NCBI RefSeq assembly: GCF_000767465.1
Contig: NZ_CP009291.1
Span: 2,001,501-2,065,500, forward strand
Direction: 5' to 3'
DNA length: 64,000 nt
DNA from: Novosphingobium pentaromativorans US6-1
GTDB lineage: Bacteria > Pseudomonadota > Alphaproteobacteria > Sphingomonadales > Sphingomonadaceae
Position 1 is the stretch's first letter. Each line of letters starts with the position of its first letter. Below, one piece after another: positions 28,990-37,491 of this stretch. A program made the translations under genes and the position numbers. The notes beneath the pieces are model-generated. The model was not told the DNA's origin, searched no databases, and worked only from the letters and a program-made list of their open reading frames with translations.

Positions 28990-30213
28990 TCAGCCCGCCA
29001 GAAGCTGTGCGGCGATGATGTTGCGCTGCACCTCGTTGGCGCCGCCATAGATCGTCGCCGATCGGTGATAGAGAAAGTCGGAGACCACGCCGTATGCCGC
29101 AGGATCCCCGGGGGCATCGGCAGGCGGCTCGATCAGGTAGTCGCTTTCCGCGTAGTGCGGCAGCGCATGTTCGCCCAGTGCCTCGATCGCCAGTGCGCCC
29201 AGCTTCTGCAACAGCTCGGTCCCCTTCACCTTGAGGATGGAGGGCGTAGGCGAGTTCTGGTTCACTTGCGCCTCTTCCTCGGCCACGACCCGCAGCAGGG
29301 TCGCTTCATGTGCCATCAGTTCGATCTCGAGCTGGGCGAGGCGGCGTGCGAAATGCGGATCGTCGATCAGGCGCCCTGCGCCGCTGCTGCCATTGCCGGC
29401 CGCAATGGCCCTGATGCGCGCGACCAGTCCCTTGCAACGGGGCACCACGGCGGAAAACGTCCGTTCCGCGCCGAGCAACTGCTTGGCATATGTCCAGCCC
29501 TTGTTTTCCTCGCCGATGCGATTTGCGACGGGTACCCGCACGTCTTCGAAGAAAACCTCGTTCAGAACGTGTCCGCCCTCGATCCCGATGATCGGGCGGA
29601 TGGTAATGCCGGGCGACTTCAGATCGACCAGCAGGAACGAGATACCGGCCTGCTTCTTGCCCTCGGTCGAAGTACGGACAAGGCAGAACACCCAGTCGCA
29701 GTATTGCGCCTCCGAGGTCCAGATCTTCTGGCCATTGACGATATAGTCATCACCGTCGCGCACCGCGCGCGTCTGCAGAGAAGCAAGGTCGGAACCGGCA
29801 TTGGGTTCGGAGAAACCCTGCGCCCAGAAATGCTCTCCCGAACGAATCCGGGGCAGGAAGAATTCCTTCTGCGCATCGTTGCCGATGGCATAGATGATCG
29901 GGCCGACCAGATGAAACGCTTGCGGGTTCACTGCCGGGCAGCCGGCAAGATAGCATTCCTCGTCGAAGATATGCCGCTTGGTGATCGACCAGCCGGTGCC
30001 GCCATATTCGACAGGCCAGTTCAGCGCCGCCCAGCCGCGTTCATTCAACTTCGCGGTCCAGAATTCCACGTCGGGCTTGTGCGGGTGATAGCCGAGCAAA
30101 GTGCGCGCCGCCATTTCAGGCGGCAGTTCGGCGGCGATGAAGGCGCGGACCCGCCTGCGGAAATCCTCGTCGTCCAACGCATCCATCGCTTCGCTCGTCA
30201 GGGTTTCGGACAT
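28990..30213 (-). CDS. acyl-CoA dehydrogenase, large/alpha-type subunit
   Basis: A 407-residue FAD-dependent dehydrogenase. It shows WAQGFSEPNAGSDLASLQTRA (FAD/substrate segment) and YIVNGQKIWTS. The MCAD-position glutamate is replaced by glycine (IYGGANEVQRN), so the base is expected at the alternative helix-G position, LLGAERTFSA, as in isovaleryl-CoA dehydrogenase and steroid ChsE enzymes. With the small subunit immediately downstream it should form a heteromeric desaturase for a large acyl-CoA. The start at 30213 is 4 bp after the lipocalin-like gene. Confidence 0.92.
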   Translation of the reverse strand: MSETLTSEAMDALDDEDFRRRVRAFIAAELPPEMAARTLLGYHPHKPDVEFWTAKLNERGWAALNWPVEYGGTGWSITKRHIFDEECYLAGCPAVNPQAFHLVGPIIYAIGNDAQKEFFLPRIRSGEHFWAQGFSEPNAGSDLASLQTRAVRDGDDYIVNGQKIWTSEAQYCDWVFCLVRTSTEGKKQAGISFLLVDLKSPGITIRPIIGIEGGHVLNEVFFEDVRVPVANRIGEENKGWTYAKQLLGAERTFSAVVPRCKGLVARIRAIAAGNGSSGAGRLIDDPHFARRLAQLEIELMAHEATLLRVVAEEEAQVNQNSPTPSILKVKGTELLQKLGALAIEALGEHALPHYAESDYLIEPPADAPGDPAAYGVVSDFLYHRSATIYGGANEVQRNIIAAQLLAG

Positions 30214-30217
30214 AGTT

Positions 30218-30595
30218 TCAGCGCCGCTTCCAAGTCAGTTTCAAAGTCGTTCGAGACCCGACCGCGGACAATTCCAGCCGGTCGCCATCGAACCGATAGT
30301 GTCGTTCCTGCACACCGCCGGCGAGCCCTTCGACAGAGGCCCCTTCGACCTGATGCGAGACGATGGCCTCTTCCTCGTTGACGGTGAAGCGGCCGAAATA
30401 GCCTGTGTAGGCGTCCATCGCGGTTTCACTGCGTCCCGGCTCGGCCAGGAGATGCACCGACATCATGCCCTCGCCGGTATAGGTCAACAAACCAGCCGGC
30501 CATTCGCCCAGTGGGTGGACGAGCGACCCGCCCTTCGTTTCGCTGGTGAAGCTCTCAAGCTGCCAGCTTCCGACAAGCCGATCAGATACTGCCAT
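30218..30595 (-). CDS. lipocalin-like domain protein
   Basis: A 125-residue beta-rich protein of the lipocalin_5 type. It opens with LVGSWQLESF and later has PAGLLTYTGEGMMSVHL and YTGYFGRFTVNEEEAIVSH, typical strands of that small barrel family. No signal peptide is seen, so it is cytoplasmic. Members often occur in catabolic clusters and may bind hydrophobic intermediates; no reaction is known. Its start lies inside the end of the upstream crotonase gene (14-bp overlap), and the dehydrogenase gene follows after 4 bp. Confidence 0.8.
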   Translation of the reverse strand: MAVSDRLVGSWQLESFTSETKGGSLVHPLGEWPAGLLTYTGEGMMSVHLLAEPGRSETAMDAYTGYFGRFTVNEEEAIVSHQVEGASVEGLAGGVQERHYRFDGDRLELSAVGSRTTLKLTWKRR

Positions 30596-31430
30596 GGGCC
30601 GTCCCGGTCCGCTTTACCTCTTCCTCGGCAGCCTGCTCCGCCTTGCGGGCCTTGGCTTCCCGAACCATGACTTCGCGCGACAGCATCATCGCAAGGCTTT
30701 CCCGGTCGAGCGAGTCGCTGAATTTCTCAGTCATCGCGGCATTCAGATTGGCCTTGGCATAAGCTGCCGCCTTGCCGGGAAGCCCTGCAAGCTTCTGCGC
30801 CAGTTCCGTTACTTCCGCTTCCAGCGAATCGTCGTCATGGACCGCATCGACCAAGCCGAATTCCAGTGCCTCTTTCGCATTGCGCTTCGCGTCGATCAGG
30901 AACAGCTGGCGTGCCTTGGCCGTGCCCAGGATATGCGTCCAGAGCCAGCTTCCGCCGTAGTCGCCCGAGACCCCGCCAGGGGTGAATGCGGCGCGGAATA
31001 CCGCCCGGCGTCCGGCATGGCGGAAATCGCAGGCCGCCGCGAGGCTCAACCCCGCACCGGCGCAGGCCCCGTTGATCATGGCGATCGTGGGTTTGGGCAT
31101 CTCGTGCAACAGGCGAGACGCTTCGGCACTGCGGCGGACCCATTGCACGCGGCGCTCCAGGCTGGCGAGAGGACGTTGCCCCGGCCCGACCTCCGACACG
31201 CGCTCCTTGGCCGCCTGCCCGATGGCGCGCACGTCACCGCCGGCACAGAAACCCTTGCCGGCTCCGGTCAGAACGACGCACCGTACATGATCGTCATAGG
31301 CGACAGCCGTGAGCGCCTTGACCAGTTCGCGCATCAGATGAGTGTCGAGCGCATTCAGCACGTCCGGACGATTGAGCGTGAGGAAGCACACTTCCCCATC
31401 CATCCTCCTTTTCACCAGATCGTTCGACAC
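30582..31430 (-). CDS. enoyl-CoA hydratase/isomerase family protein
   Basis: A 282-residue crotonase-fold protein. It contains GAGKGFCAGGDVRAIG and GACAGAGLSLAAACD for the oxyanion hole. The active-site loop is FTPGGVSGDYGGSWLW, where Asp replaces the usual Glu arrangement, as in a subgroup seen with large acyl-CoA substrates. I chose GTG at 31430 because GGGGGAG lies 7 bases upstream; the ATG at 31451 lacks such a site. A strong regulon box lies 38 bp upstream, overlapping the end of the previous gene, so this gene may have its own promoter inside the operon. Confidence 0.88.
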   Translation of the reverse strand: MSNDLVKRRMDGEVCFLTLNRPDVLNALDTHLMRELVKALTAVAYDDHVRCVVLTGAGKGFCAGGDVRAIGQAAKERVSEVGPGQRPLASLERRVQWVRRSAEASRLLHEMPKPTIAMINGACAGAGLSLAAACDFRHAGRRAVFRAAFTPGGVSGDYGGSWLWTHILGTAKARQLFLIDAKRNAKEALEFGLVDAVHDDDSLEAEVTELAQKLAGLPGKAAAYAKANLNAAMTEKFSDSLDRESLAMMLSREVMVREAKARKAEQAAEEEVKRTGTAHGSI

Positions 31431-31467
31431 GCGCTTACTCCCCCTCGACATTCAGGAAGATCGTATA

Positions 31468-31481
31468 TTGAGTTACCTCAA
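31468..31481. promoter_or_regulatory. putative regulon box E (TTGAGTTACCTCAA)
   Basis: Thirteen of 14 positions match, one of the two best copies, with both arms TTGAG/CTCAA perfect. It lies 38 bp upstream of the crotonase start at 31430 and overlaps the last codons of the DUF2156-type gene. Confidence 0.75.
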
Positions 31482-32389
31482 ACAGGCAAGCCCCTAATCA
31501 CCCGATGCTTGGGCTGGATGCGCGACGGACCGTAGGCGCGCTTCGACTGGGCAAGTCCGGCAATACCCAGATCCTGCTCGAAGTTGAGCCATTGTGCGCC
31601 GCAGCGCGCAGCCCGGGCGGCATAACTGGCGAACATCCAGGGATAGGCGTGCGAATGGGCGCGCCGCCCCTTGGCGAAATGAACGATGCGGGCATTGCCC
31701 GAGACGCTGGCGAGCAGGAAGGCGACCGGCTTCCCCCCCGCCCTCACGAGTCCGCCTGCCAGTCCCAGCCAGCCGGCGCCGGCGATCGCTTCGCGGCATT
31801 CGGCAATATCGGTCTGTTCGGCCGTTCTGGTTATGTCGCGCGACCAGCCGTCCAACACTTCGAGCGCAGCATCGGCAAGGCCCTCGTGCCAGTCCTCGAA
31901 GGTCGGCGCATGTTCGATAGCATAGCTTCGCGCCTGCGAGCGCCGGGACTTTGCCGACGAAAGCGTCGCCATTGCCTCGGCACGGAACCAGTAGTCGCTG
32001 TCGGCATCGCGGTGAAGGACGTGCCGCCCCAATCGCCGAGCCAGATCCGGGCCGTCCTCACCGTAGGGATAGAGACAGTCGATCCCGCTTGCAAACAGGG
32101 CTTCGACCATGTCCCGATCGGGCGCGGACCCGGGCGCGGACAAGGGCGCGGACAAGGGCGCGGACAAGGGGAGGGCATGAACCCTTCCATCGTAGGTCCG
32201 CCCGCGGATATGCGGAACCGGATCGTCCATCCACCGATATTCATGCACGGCGCGAAACAGCCAAAGGTTCGCAAAGGCATATTCCGCCGGGCTGAACGCA
32301 CCCGTTGGAAAAGTCGCGCGGATGCGCTCCGCATCGCTCTTTTCCAGCGGTCTTCCCGCCACTTTTCCTTCAACGCGCGCGATCAACAC
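31478..32389 (-). CDS. DUF2156 / phosphatidylglycerol lysyltransferase C-terminal domain-like protein
   Basis: A 303-residue soluble protein with a GNAT-like fold. The C-terminal part (HSHAYPWMFASYAARAARCG and WLNFEQDLGIAGLAQSKRAYGPSRIQPKHR) resembles the catalytic domain of lysyl-phosphatidylglycerol synthases and DUF2156 proteins. The membrane part of those enzymes is absent. Aminoacyl or acyl transfer is possible but unproven. A 12-bp tandem repeat in the gene encodes a Leu-Ser-Ala-Pro array. The apparent start is GTG at 32389 with no strong ribosome site, so the start is uncertain. Its place in a beta-oxidation operon is unexpected. Confidence 0.7.
   Translation of the reverse strand: MLIARVEGKVAGRPLEKSDAERIRATFPTGAFSPAEYAFANLWLFRAVHEYRWMDDPVPHIRGRTYDGRVHALPLSAPLSAPLSAPGSAPDRDMVEALFASGIDCLYPYGEDGPDLARRLGRHVLHRDADSDYWFRAEAMATLSSAKSRRSQARSYAIEHAPTFEDWHEGLADAALEVLDGWSRDITRTAEQTDIAECREAIAGAGWLGLAGGLVRAGGKPVAFLLASVSGNARIVHFAKGRRAHSHAYPWMFASYAARAARCGAQWLNFEQDLGIAGLAQSKRAYGPSRIQPKHRVIRGLPV
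32120..32167. repeat. 12-bp tandem repeat, four units
   Basis: GGGCGCGGACAA repeats: the first unit ends CC instead of AA, and units 2-4 are identical (32132-32167). The length keeps frame and encodes the LSAPLSAPLSAP-type array in the overlapping gene. Copy number could vary by slippage. Confidence 0.9.
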
Positions 32390-32516
32390 AATGGCATGTC
32401 ACCATCCATGAGAAAGGAGGACGATGCAGTGAATCTCGGGCAATTGCGACTTCCTGACAAGGGTGCTGCACAGGAGTTCGGCACGAGGGTCCTCACAAGG
32501 GACCGCCCGATCCTTC

Positions 32517-33761
32517 TTATGCGGCTCGGCCCTTGGACCTGAATTCGGTCGGCGGGGGCGGTTCGGGCAACCGGACCGGTCCACTTTCACGCGACGGCAC
32601 CAGGATAGTCGCCTCCGCCTTGATATTGTCGCTTCCGCGCTGGTTGGTTCCGCGCATCTGAATCTCGATCAGGGGGCCCAGGACATCGTCGATCCGTTTG
32701 TCGACGATCTCGCCGGTCAGCCATGTAACGTCGCCAACGTAATTGAAGCGGCGGAATTCGAACTTGATCCGGTGGATCCAGGCATCGTCGCCCGCGTAAT
32801 TGGTCAGGTAATTGCTGATGTGGAACTGGCGGACCGGACCGATGTCGTACATCATGCGAACTCCGACCTGCTCGGCCATGTCCTTGTCCCAGTGTACGCG
32901 CTGCAGCGTATCCCACGCATTGAATTCGTCACGCGTATAGAAGCCGCGCAACTTCTTGCGATTTTCATAGGCCAACCGATTGGGCCAGTTGCCGTAGACC
33001 AGCCAGCCGGCCCCCATATGGACGTTGAACAGGTCGGTGATCGTAAGCGGGCCCTTCACCATCTTCGGCAATCGGGCGCCTACTTCCACATCCTCGAACC
33101 AAAGCGTGTCGGCGCCGCGGCGGTACTCCGCATCATAGGCCGCCTCGATCTCGGCCAGCTGCTCATCGGAATACCAGGCCGGTTCTTCCTTGGCGTATTT
33201 GGCCTTCTTGTCCGACTTCTTCTTGCGTTCGGCGTGAACGAACCAGTCCACACCGCTGACCACGACGCGGTCGTCGTCATCCCACAAGTCGAGTCCGTTG
33301 GTCACGATAACGGAACGGCCCGAGAATTCGGACTGCTTGTCGTCCACCGCCTTCACATAGCGCGAGCGATAGAGCTTCGTGCCCTCCTTGATCGGAGACC
33401 AATAGAAATTCTCGCCGCCAGAGTGGTAAAGCTGCACACCGCGCAGGGCCTTCTGCGTCGCCTTGGCTTCTTCCGGATCCATCACCGGGTTGCCGTTGAG
33501 GCCCATCGATTTCTCGAACGCAGGCGGCGCAATCACTCCCCCCCAGCGCGTACCTGCGGCATAGGCGGGATCGGTGAACAGCGGATTGTCGTCGCCTATG
33601 CAGATCGCGAAGCGGCGTACCGCGTCGTCCGTGCAGGTGATGTTCCACGGTTCATCGATCGCACCGGTGCGAAGCGTGGGATTCGGAAACCCGATGCGTC
33701 GACGCATGAGATCGACCGATTCATCGGTAATCGTGTTCCGGATAAGCCCATCGTCAGACAT
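32517..33761 (-). CDS. FAS1-like/MaoC double-hotdog dehydratase family protein
   Basis: A 414-residue protein with two hotdog units. The N-terminal unit has a MaoC-type dehydratase segment (CIGDDNPLFTDPAYAAGTRWGG followed by VIAPPAFE), with the Asp/His-type site reduced to Asp-Asn. The C-terminal unit follows about residue 235 after a lysine-rich linker (KKKSDKKAKYAKEE). Such proteins hydrate enoyl-CoAs with bulky or branched chains. The start at 33761 has GAGGAAG 7 bases upstream, and it heads the six-gene leftward operon. A regulon box lies 86 bp upstream. Confidence 0.85.
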   Translation of the reverse strand: MSDDGLIRNTITDESVDLMRRRIGFPNPTLRTGAIDEPWNITCTDDAVRRFAICIGDDNPLFTDPAYAAGTRWGGVIAPPAFEKSMGLNGNPVMDPEEAKATQKALRGVQLYHSGGENFYWSPIKEGTKLYRSRYVKAVDDKQSEFSGRSVIVTNGLDLWDDDDRVVVSGVDWFVHAERKKKSDKKAKYAKEEPAWYSDEQLAEIEAAYDAEYRRGADTLWFEDVEVGARLPKMVKGPLTITDLFNVHMGAGWLVYGNWPNRLAYENRKKLRGFYTRDEFNAWDTLQRVHWDKDMAEQVGVRMMYDIGPVRQFHISNYLTNYAGDDAWIHRIKFEFRRFNYVGDVTWLTGEIVDKRIDDVLGPLIEIQMRGTNQRGSDNIKAEATILVPSRESGPVRLPEPPPPTEFRSKGRAA

Positions 33762-33846
33762 TCAGCTTCCTCAAAATCTTTCTTCTCCTGCACCGGCAGG
33801 CGGTACGCTCCGCCCAACTCCCGCAGGACCACAGACACAGTCTTAT

Positions 33847-33860
33847 TTGAGATACCTATT
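33847..33860. promoter_or_regulatory. putative regulon box F (TTGAGATACCTATT)
   Basis: Eleven of 14 positions match, with the left half-site perfect. It lies 86 bp upstream of the dehydratase start at 33761, in the divergent gap to the SDR gene at 33974. Confidence 0.65.
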
Positions 33861-33954
33861 TTAATCAAGAGGCCGTCCGCCATCGCTATCCGCGAAATTC
33901 ACACGTGGCGCCCCGAGGGCAGGTGAAGCAATTCATATTGTGCCATTCCCCTTA

Positions 33955-33968
33955 TTGAGATACAGGAA
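33955..33968. promoter_or_regulatory. putative regulon box G (TTGAGATACAGGAA)
   Basis: Eleven of 14 positions match. It is the exact reverse complement of box L at 50336-50349. It lies only 6 bp before the SDR start and includes its ribosome site (AGGA), so binding here could block transcription or translation initiation. Confidence 0.7.
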
Positions 33969-33973
33969 TGCAA

Positions 33974-34822
33974 ATGGAACATGAGAACGGGAGAAGGATG
34001 GCGCTGGTCACCGGTGCCAGCGGCGGCATAGGCTCCGCCTGCGCCCTGCGCCTGGGCCAAGATCACGCCCTGTTCCTGACGGATATCGACGAGGGCGGAC
34101 TTCGAATCGCGGCCTCCCGCATGAAACAGGCAGGAATCGCGATTGCCGGCACCGCCGTCGCCGACCTCTCCGGGGACGGCGAAGCGCTCCGCATCGTTGC
34201 GCTCGCTCGCGGCTGCGGGCCATTGGCGAGCGTGCTTCATGCCGCCGGCCTGTCGCCGGCCATGGGCTCTGCAAGCGAGGTCTTGCGCGCAAACTGGCTG
34301 GCCACCGAAGCCTTGCTCGAAGCCCTGGAAACCTCTCTGGAGCCAGGGCTCACCGCCATAATCATCGCATCCATGGCGGGCCACCTGTGCCTGCCAGATA
34401 ACGACATCGACGCCATTCTTCGCGCGCCGTGCAGCAGTAAGGCGATCGACAGCCTCGCCGCTGAGCTCGACCGGCTTGGCTCCGGCGACGCGGCGAAGGC
34501 ATCAGCGCTGGCTTACAACCATTCCAAGCGGGCCAACCTGCTGACGGTCATGCGCCGCGCCGCGCCCTGGGGGATGCAAGGCGCGCGCATCGCCTCGATT
34601 TCTCCCGGCCTTGTCGACACGCGCATGGGCCGCCTGGAACTGGAGGCACAGCCGCAGGCGGCACAGATCCTTGCGATGACTCCGCTAGGCCTGGTCGATC
34701 CTAAGGACATCGCCGCGACAGCGGCCTTCCTCGCATCTGGCGATGCACGGATGCTCACAGGCTGCGACATCAGGGTCGATGGCGGAGCGACGGGCGTCCT
34801 GCTTTCCGGGCCAGCGGGGTAA
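33974..34822 (+). CDS. SDR family oxidoreductase (3-alpha-hydroxysteroid dehydrogenase-like)
   Basis: A 282-residue short-chain dehydrogenase. The cofactor motif is TGASGGIG and the active site has Ser in IIASMAGH and Tyr/Lys in YNHSKRAN. A long insertion between them (residues about 140-180) is the pattern of 3-alpha-hydroxysteroid dehydrogenase/carbonyl reductases. The D at TDIDE suggests NAD rather than NADP. ATG at 33974 is chosen because AGGA lies 6 bases upstream; ATG at 33968 is the alternative. It heads a rightward operon of ligase, amidohydrolase and two dehydrogenases. Confidence 0.85.
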   Translation: MEHENGRRMALVTGASGGIGSACALRLGQDHALFLTDIDEGGLRIAASRMKQAGIAIAGTAVADLSGDGEALRIVALARGCGPLASVLHAAGLSPAMGSASEVLRANWLATEALLEALETSLEPGLTAIIIASMAGHLCLPDNDIDAILRAPCSSKAIDSLAAELDRLGSGDAAKASALAYNHSKRANLLTVMRRAAPWGMQGARIASISPGLVDTRMGRLELEAQPQAAQILAMTPLGLVDPKDIAATAAFLASGDARMLTGCDIRVDGGATGVLLSGPAG

Positions 34823-34877
34823 ACCATCCTAACGCGCTCGCAACGACGGCCATTACTGAGAGAGGGTATTGACGCAA

Positions 34878-36596
34878 ATGGCAGACGAAACAGCAAAGGA
34901 ACCGCGCGCGTCGGGGCCTGATGCGCTGGCCACCTATCGCGCCATCGCCGCCGAACTGACCGCGCCGGGCGCGCCCTTCGCGATCGTCCAGCCGGGCCTT
35001 GCCGCAACGCGCCGGATGATGGGCACGCATTCGAGCTTCTACGACATCATCGAGCAAAGCTGCGCACAAAACGCCGATTTCACCTTGCTCGATTTCGAAG
35101 GCGATCGACGCAGCTATGGCAAGGTCGACGACGATTCTCGGCGGATCGCTGCGGCCCTGAGGGATGTCTTCGGGATTGCGAAGGGCGATGTCGTCGGGCT
35201 GGTCATGCGCAATTGCCCGCATTGGTTTTCCACCTTTTTCGCGATCCAGCGGATCGGCGCGGTCGCTGCGCTGCTGAACAGCCGCAACAAGGGTCCCGAC
35301 ATCGCCGCTGCCGCCCAGGATGTGGGCGCAAGGTTGATCGTTGCCGACGAACGCTGCGCCGGACGGCTGGAGGGTAAAACCGGCACACCCGTCATCGGGC
35401 CGGACGTTCTCGATACCTACCGCGCCGGATACGCTCCCGACCCGGCGGACACGCGCGCCGCCGAAGATGAACCGGCGATGGTCCTGTTCACGTCCGGCAC
35501 CACCGGGCGCGCCAAGGGGGCCACAATCAGCCACCGCAACCTATGCACCTGCGCGCGCCAGCTCGCCTACATGAACGAACTGGGCCTGACCATCGCGGCG
35601 CGCAATCGCGGCATTCCGCTTGACGTGATCAAGCAGCACACCCCGCGCCATGCCCCGCTGCTCATCGTGCCCATGTTCCACATCTCGGGCATCACCCAGA
35701 TGATCACGACGCTCCAGGACGGCGGGCTGCTGGCCGGCATGCGCCGCTGGGACCCGGCCAATGCGATGGACCTGATCGAACGGGCCAAGGTGACCCAGGT
35801 CTCGGGCCCCAGCCTGGTCATGGCGGACCTGCTTGCCCTGCCCCGCGCGAAGGAACGCATGGCTTCCGTCTCGAGCCTGGTGGTATCCGGTCAGGCGAGC
35901 CCCATTGCGCTTACCGAACGCATGCGCCGGGACTTTCCCCGCGCCTCCCAGGCGGCCGGTTGGGGCATGACCGAATTGACCGGCACTGCGGCAAGTTGCT
36001 CGGGAGCGGTCTTTGCCGAGCATCCCGGCAAGGTCGGCGTTCCTCTCCCGCTCGCGGAAATCGCCATCCGAGCGCCCGATGGATCGGATCGCCCGGTCGG
36101 CGAAGTGGGCGAGATCGCGGTGCGCGGACCCACGGTGATGACGGGATACTGGGGCCTTCCCGAGGCGAACGAGGCCAGTTTCGACGGGGAGTGGTTCCTC
36201 ACCGGCGACCTGGGCATGTTCGACGGGAGTGGCCTGCTGTCCATCGTCGACCGCGCAAAGGACATGGTGATCAGCGCAGGCGAGAACATCTATTGCGCGG
36301 AAGTGGAGCGCGTGCTCGCCATGATCGAGGATCATCAGGAAGTCGCGCTGTTCGGCGTTGCGGACGAGCGGCTGGGCGAACGCGCCATTGCCGCGATGGT
36401 CTTTGCCCCGGATTGCCCCGAAGGACCGGGCCTCGACGCCATTCGCGCCCATGCCAGTGCGCATCTCGCCGATTACAAGGTGCCGACCGAGATCGTGTTC
36501 GACCTCGGTCCGCTGCCGCGCAACAGCACCGGAAAAGTGGACAAGGCCGCGCTGCGCAAGCGTTACGAGGCGCGCGCCCGGACCCCTGCGGCCTGA
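34878..36596 (+). CDS. AMP-dependent acyl-CoA ligase
   Basis: A 572-residue ANL ligase. Core motifs are complete: TSGTTGRAKGATISH, WGMTELTG, TGDLGMFD, DRAKDMVISAGENIYCAEVE and PRNSTGKVDK with the catalytic lysine. It activates a carboxylate to its CoA thioester; the long insertion at about residues 245-265 (IPLDVIKQHTPRHAP) is unlike the other ligases here, suggesting a different substrate. It lies 55 bp after the SDR and 13 bp before the amidohydrolase gene. An in-frame TTG at 34869 is a possible earlier start. Confidence 0.93.
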   Translation: MADETAKEPRASGPDALATYRAIAAELTAPGAPFAIVQPGLAATRRMMGTHSSFYDIIEQSCAQNADFTLLDFEGDRRSYGKVDDDSRRIAAALRDVFGIAKGDVVGLVMRNCPHWFSTFFAIQRIGAVAALLNSRNKGPDIAAAAQDVGARLIVADERCAGRLEGKTGTPVIGPDVLDTYRAGYAPDPADTRAAEDEPAMVLFTSGTTGRAKGATISHRNLCTCARQLAYMNELGLTIAARNRGIPLDVIKQHTPRHAPLLIVPMFHISGITQMITTLQDGGLLAGMRRWDPANAMDLIERAKVTQVSGPSLVMADLLALPRAKERMASVSSLVVSGQASPIALTERMRRDFPRASQAAGWGMTELTGTAASCSGAVFAEHPGKVGVPLPLAEIAIRAPDGSDRPVGEVGEIAVRGPTVMTGYWGLPEANEASFDGEWFLTGDLGMFDGSGLLSIVDRAKDMVISAGENIYCAEVERVLAMIEDHQEVALFGVADERLGERAIAAMVFAPDCPEGPGLDAIRAHASAHLADYKVPTEIVFDLGPLPRNSTGKVDKAALRKRYEARARTPAA

Positions 36597-36609
36597 AGAG
36601 GAACGATTG

Positions 36610-37491
36610 ATGCCAAGACCCAAGGATATCGGCGTTATCGACCTGATGATGGGAATCCCCACGTCGGGCGACAACAAGGAAATGTACGAATTCCTCAAGC
36701 CCCTGCTGATGGACGAGCAGAGCCGCAAGATGTTCTCGATGCCTGCGCAATACATGTTCAAGGACATCCCCCAGTCCGGCGACGAGGAGGACAAGGTCGC
36801 CTGGGTCGTCGGCCAGATGGACGCGCACGGGGTGGAGCGCGCGATGACCGGGATTTCATCCGGCAACACCGACCGGGCCGAGGCGATACGCCGCTTTCCC
36901 GGCCGTTTCCTGCTCAGTTACGAATGCAACCCTAACCTCGGCATGGAGGAAGTGCGCAAGATTCGCCAGCTGAAGCGCGAACAGGGCATCGTCGCGGTCA
37001 CCTGCTTTCCCGCCGGCATCAACCCCCAGGTGCCAATCAACGACAAGCGACTCTATCCGATCTACGCCGCCTGCGTCGAGGAAGGGCTACCGTTCTTCTG
37101 CACGACCGGCGTTTGCGGACCGCGCATTCCCAGCATGTGCCAGAAAACCGAACTGATCGAGGAAGTCGTCTGGTTCTTCCCGGAACTGAAATTCGTCATG
37201 CGGCACGGTGCCGAGCCATGGGAAGACCTGGCGGTCAAGCTGATGCTGAAATATCCGAACCTGTATTACAGCACCTCGGCCTTTGCGCCCAAGCACTACC
37301 CCAAGGCGATCGTCGATTTCGCGAACAAGCGCGGGTCGGACAAGATCCTCTATGCCGGGTATTTCCCGATGGGCCTCAGCCTCGAACGGATCATGCAGGA
37401 ACTGGATGACGTGCCCTTGCGCGACGAGGTGTGGCCCAAGTTCCTGCGCGGCAATGCACTGAAGCTGTTCGGGCTGGAGGATGCCCGGTGA
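36610..37491 (+). CDS. amidohydrolase_2-type TIM-barrel protein with degenerate metal site
   Basis: A 293-residue TIM-barrel protein of the amidohydrolase_2 group (ACMSD/gamma-resorcylate decarboxylase relatives). Where active members have DxHxH after strand 1, this one has IDLMMG (residues 10-15), so both histidines are lost. The late GSDYP aspartate is also missing (YAGYFPMGL), while RHGAEPW keeps one histidine. Metal-dependent hydrolysis or decarboxylation is therefore doubtful; a metal-free lyase, thioester-acting or structural role is possible. GAGGAA lies 8 bases upstream. It overlaps the next gene by 4 bp. Confidence 0.82.
   Translation: MPRPKDIGVIDLMMGIPTSGDNKEMYEFLKPLLMDEQSRKMFSMPAQYMFKDIPQSGDEEDKVAWVVGQMDAHGVERAMTGISSGNTDRAEAIRRFPGRFLLSYECNPNLGMEEVRKIRQLKREQGIVAVTCFPAGINPQVPINDKRLYPIYAACVEEGLPFFCTTGVCGPRIPSMCQKTELIEEVVWFFPELKFVMRHGAEPWEDLAVKLMLKYPNLYYSTSAFAPKHYPKAIVDFANKRGSDKILYAGYFPMGLSLERIMQELDDVPLRDEVWPKFLRGNALKLFGLEDAR

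Noticed and set aside
27973..30381. 802-codon open frame on the + strand
   Set aside because: It is antisense to two well-conserved dehydrogenase genes; the sequence has no family motifs and the length comes from GC-rich third-position bias.
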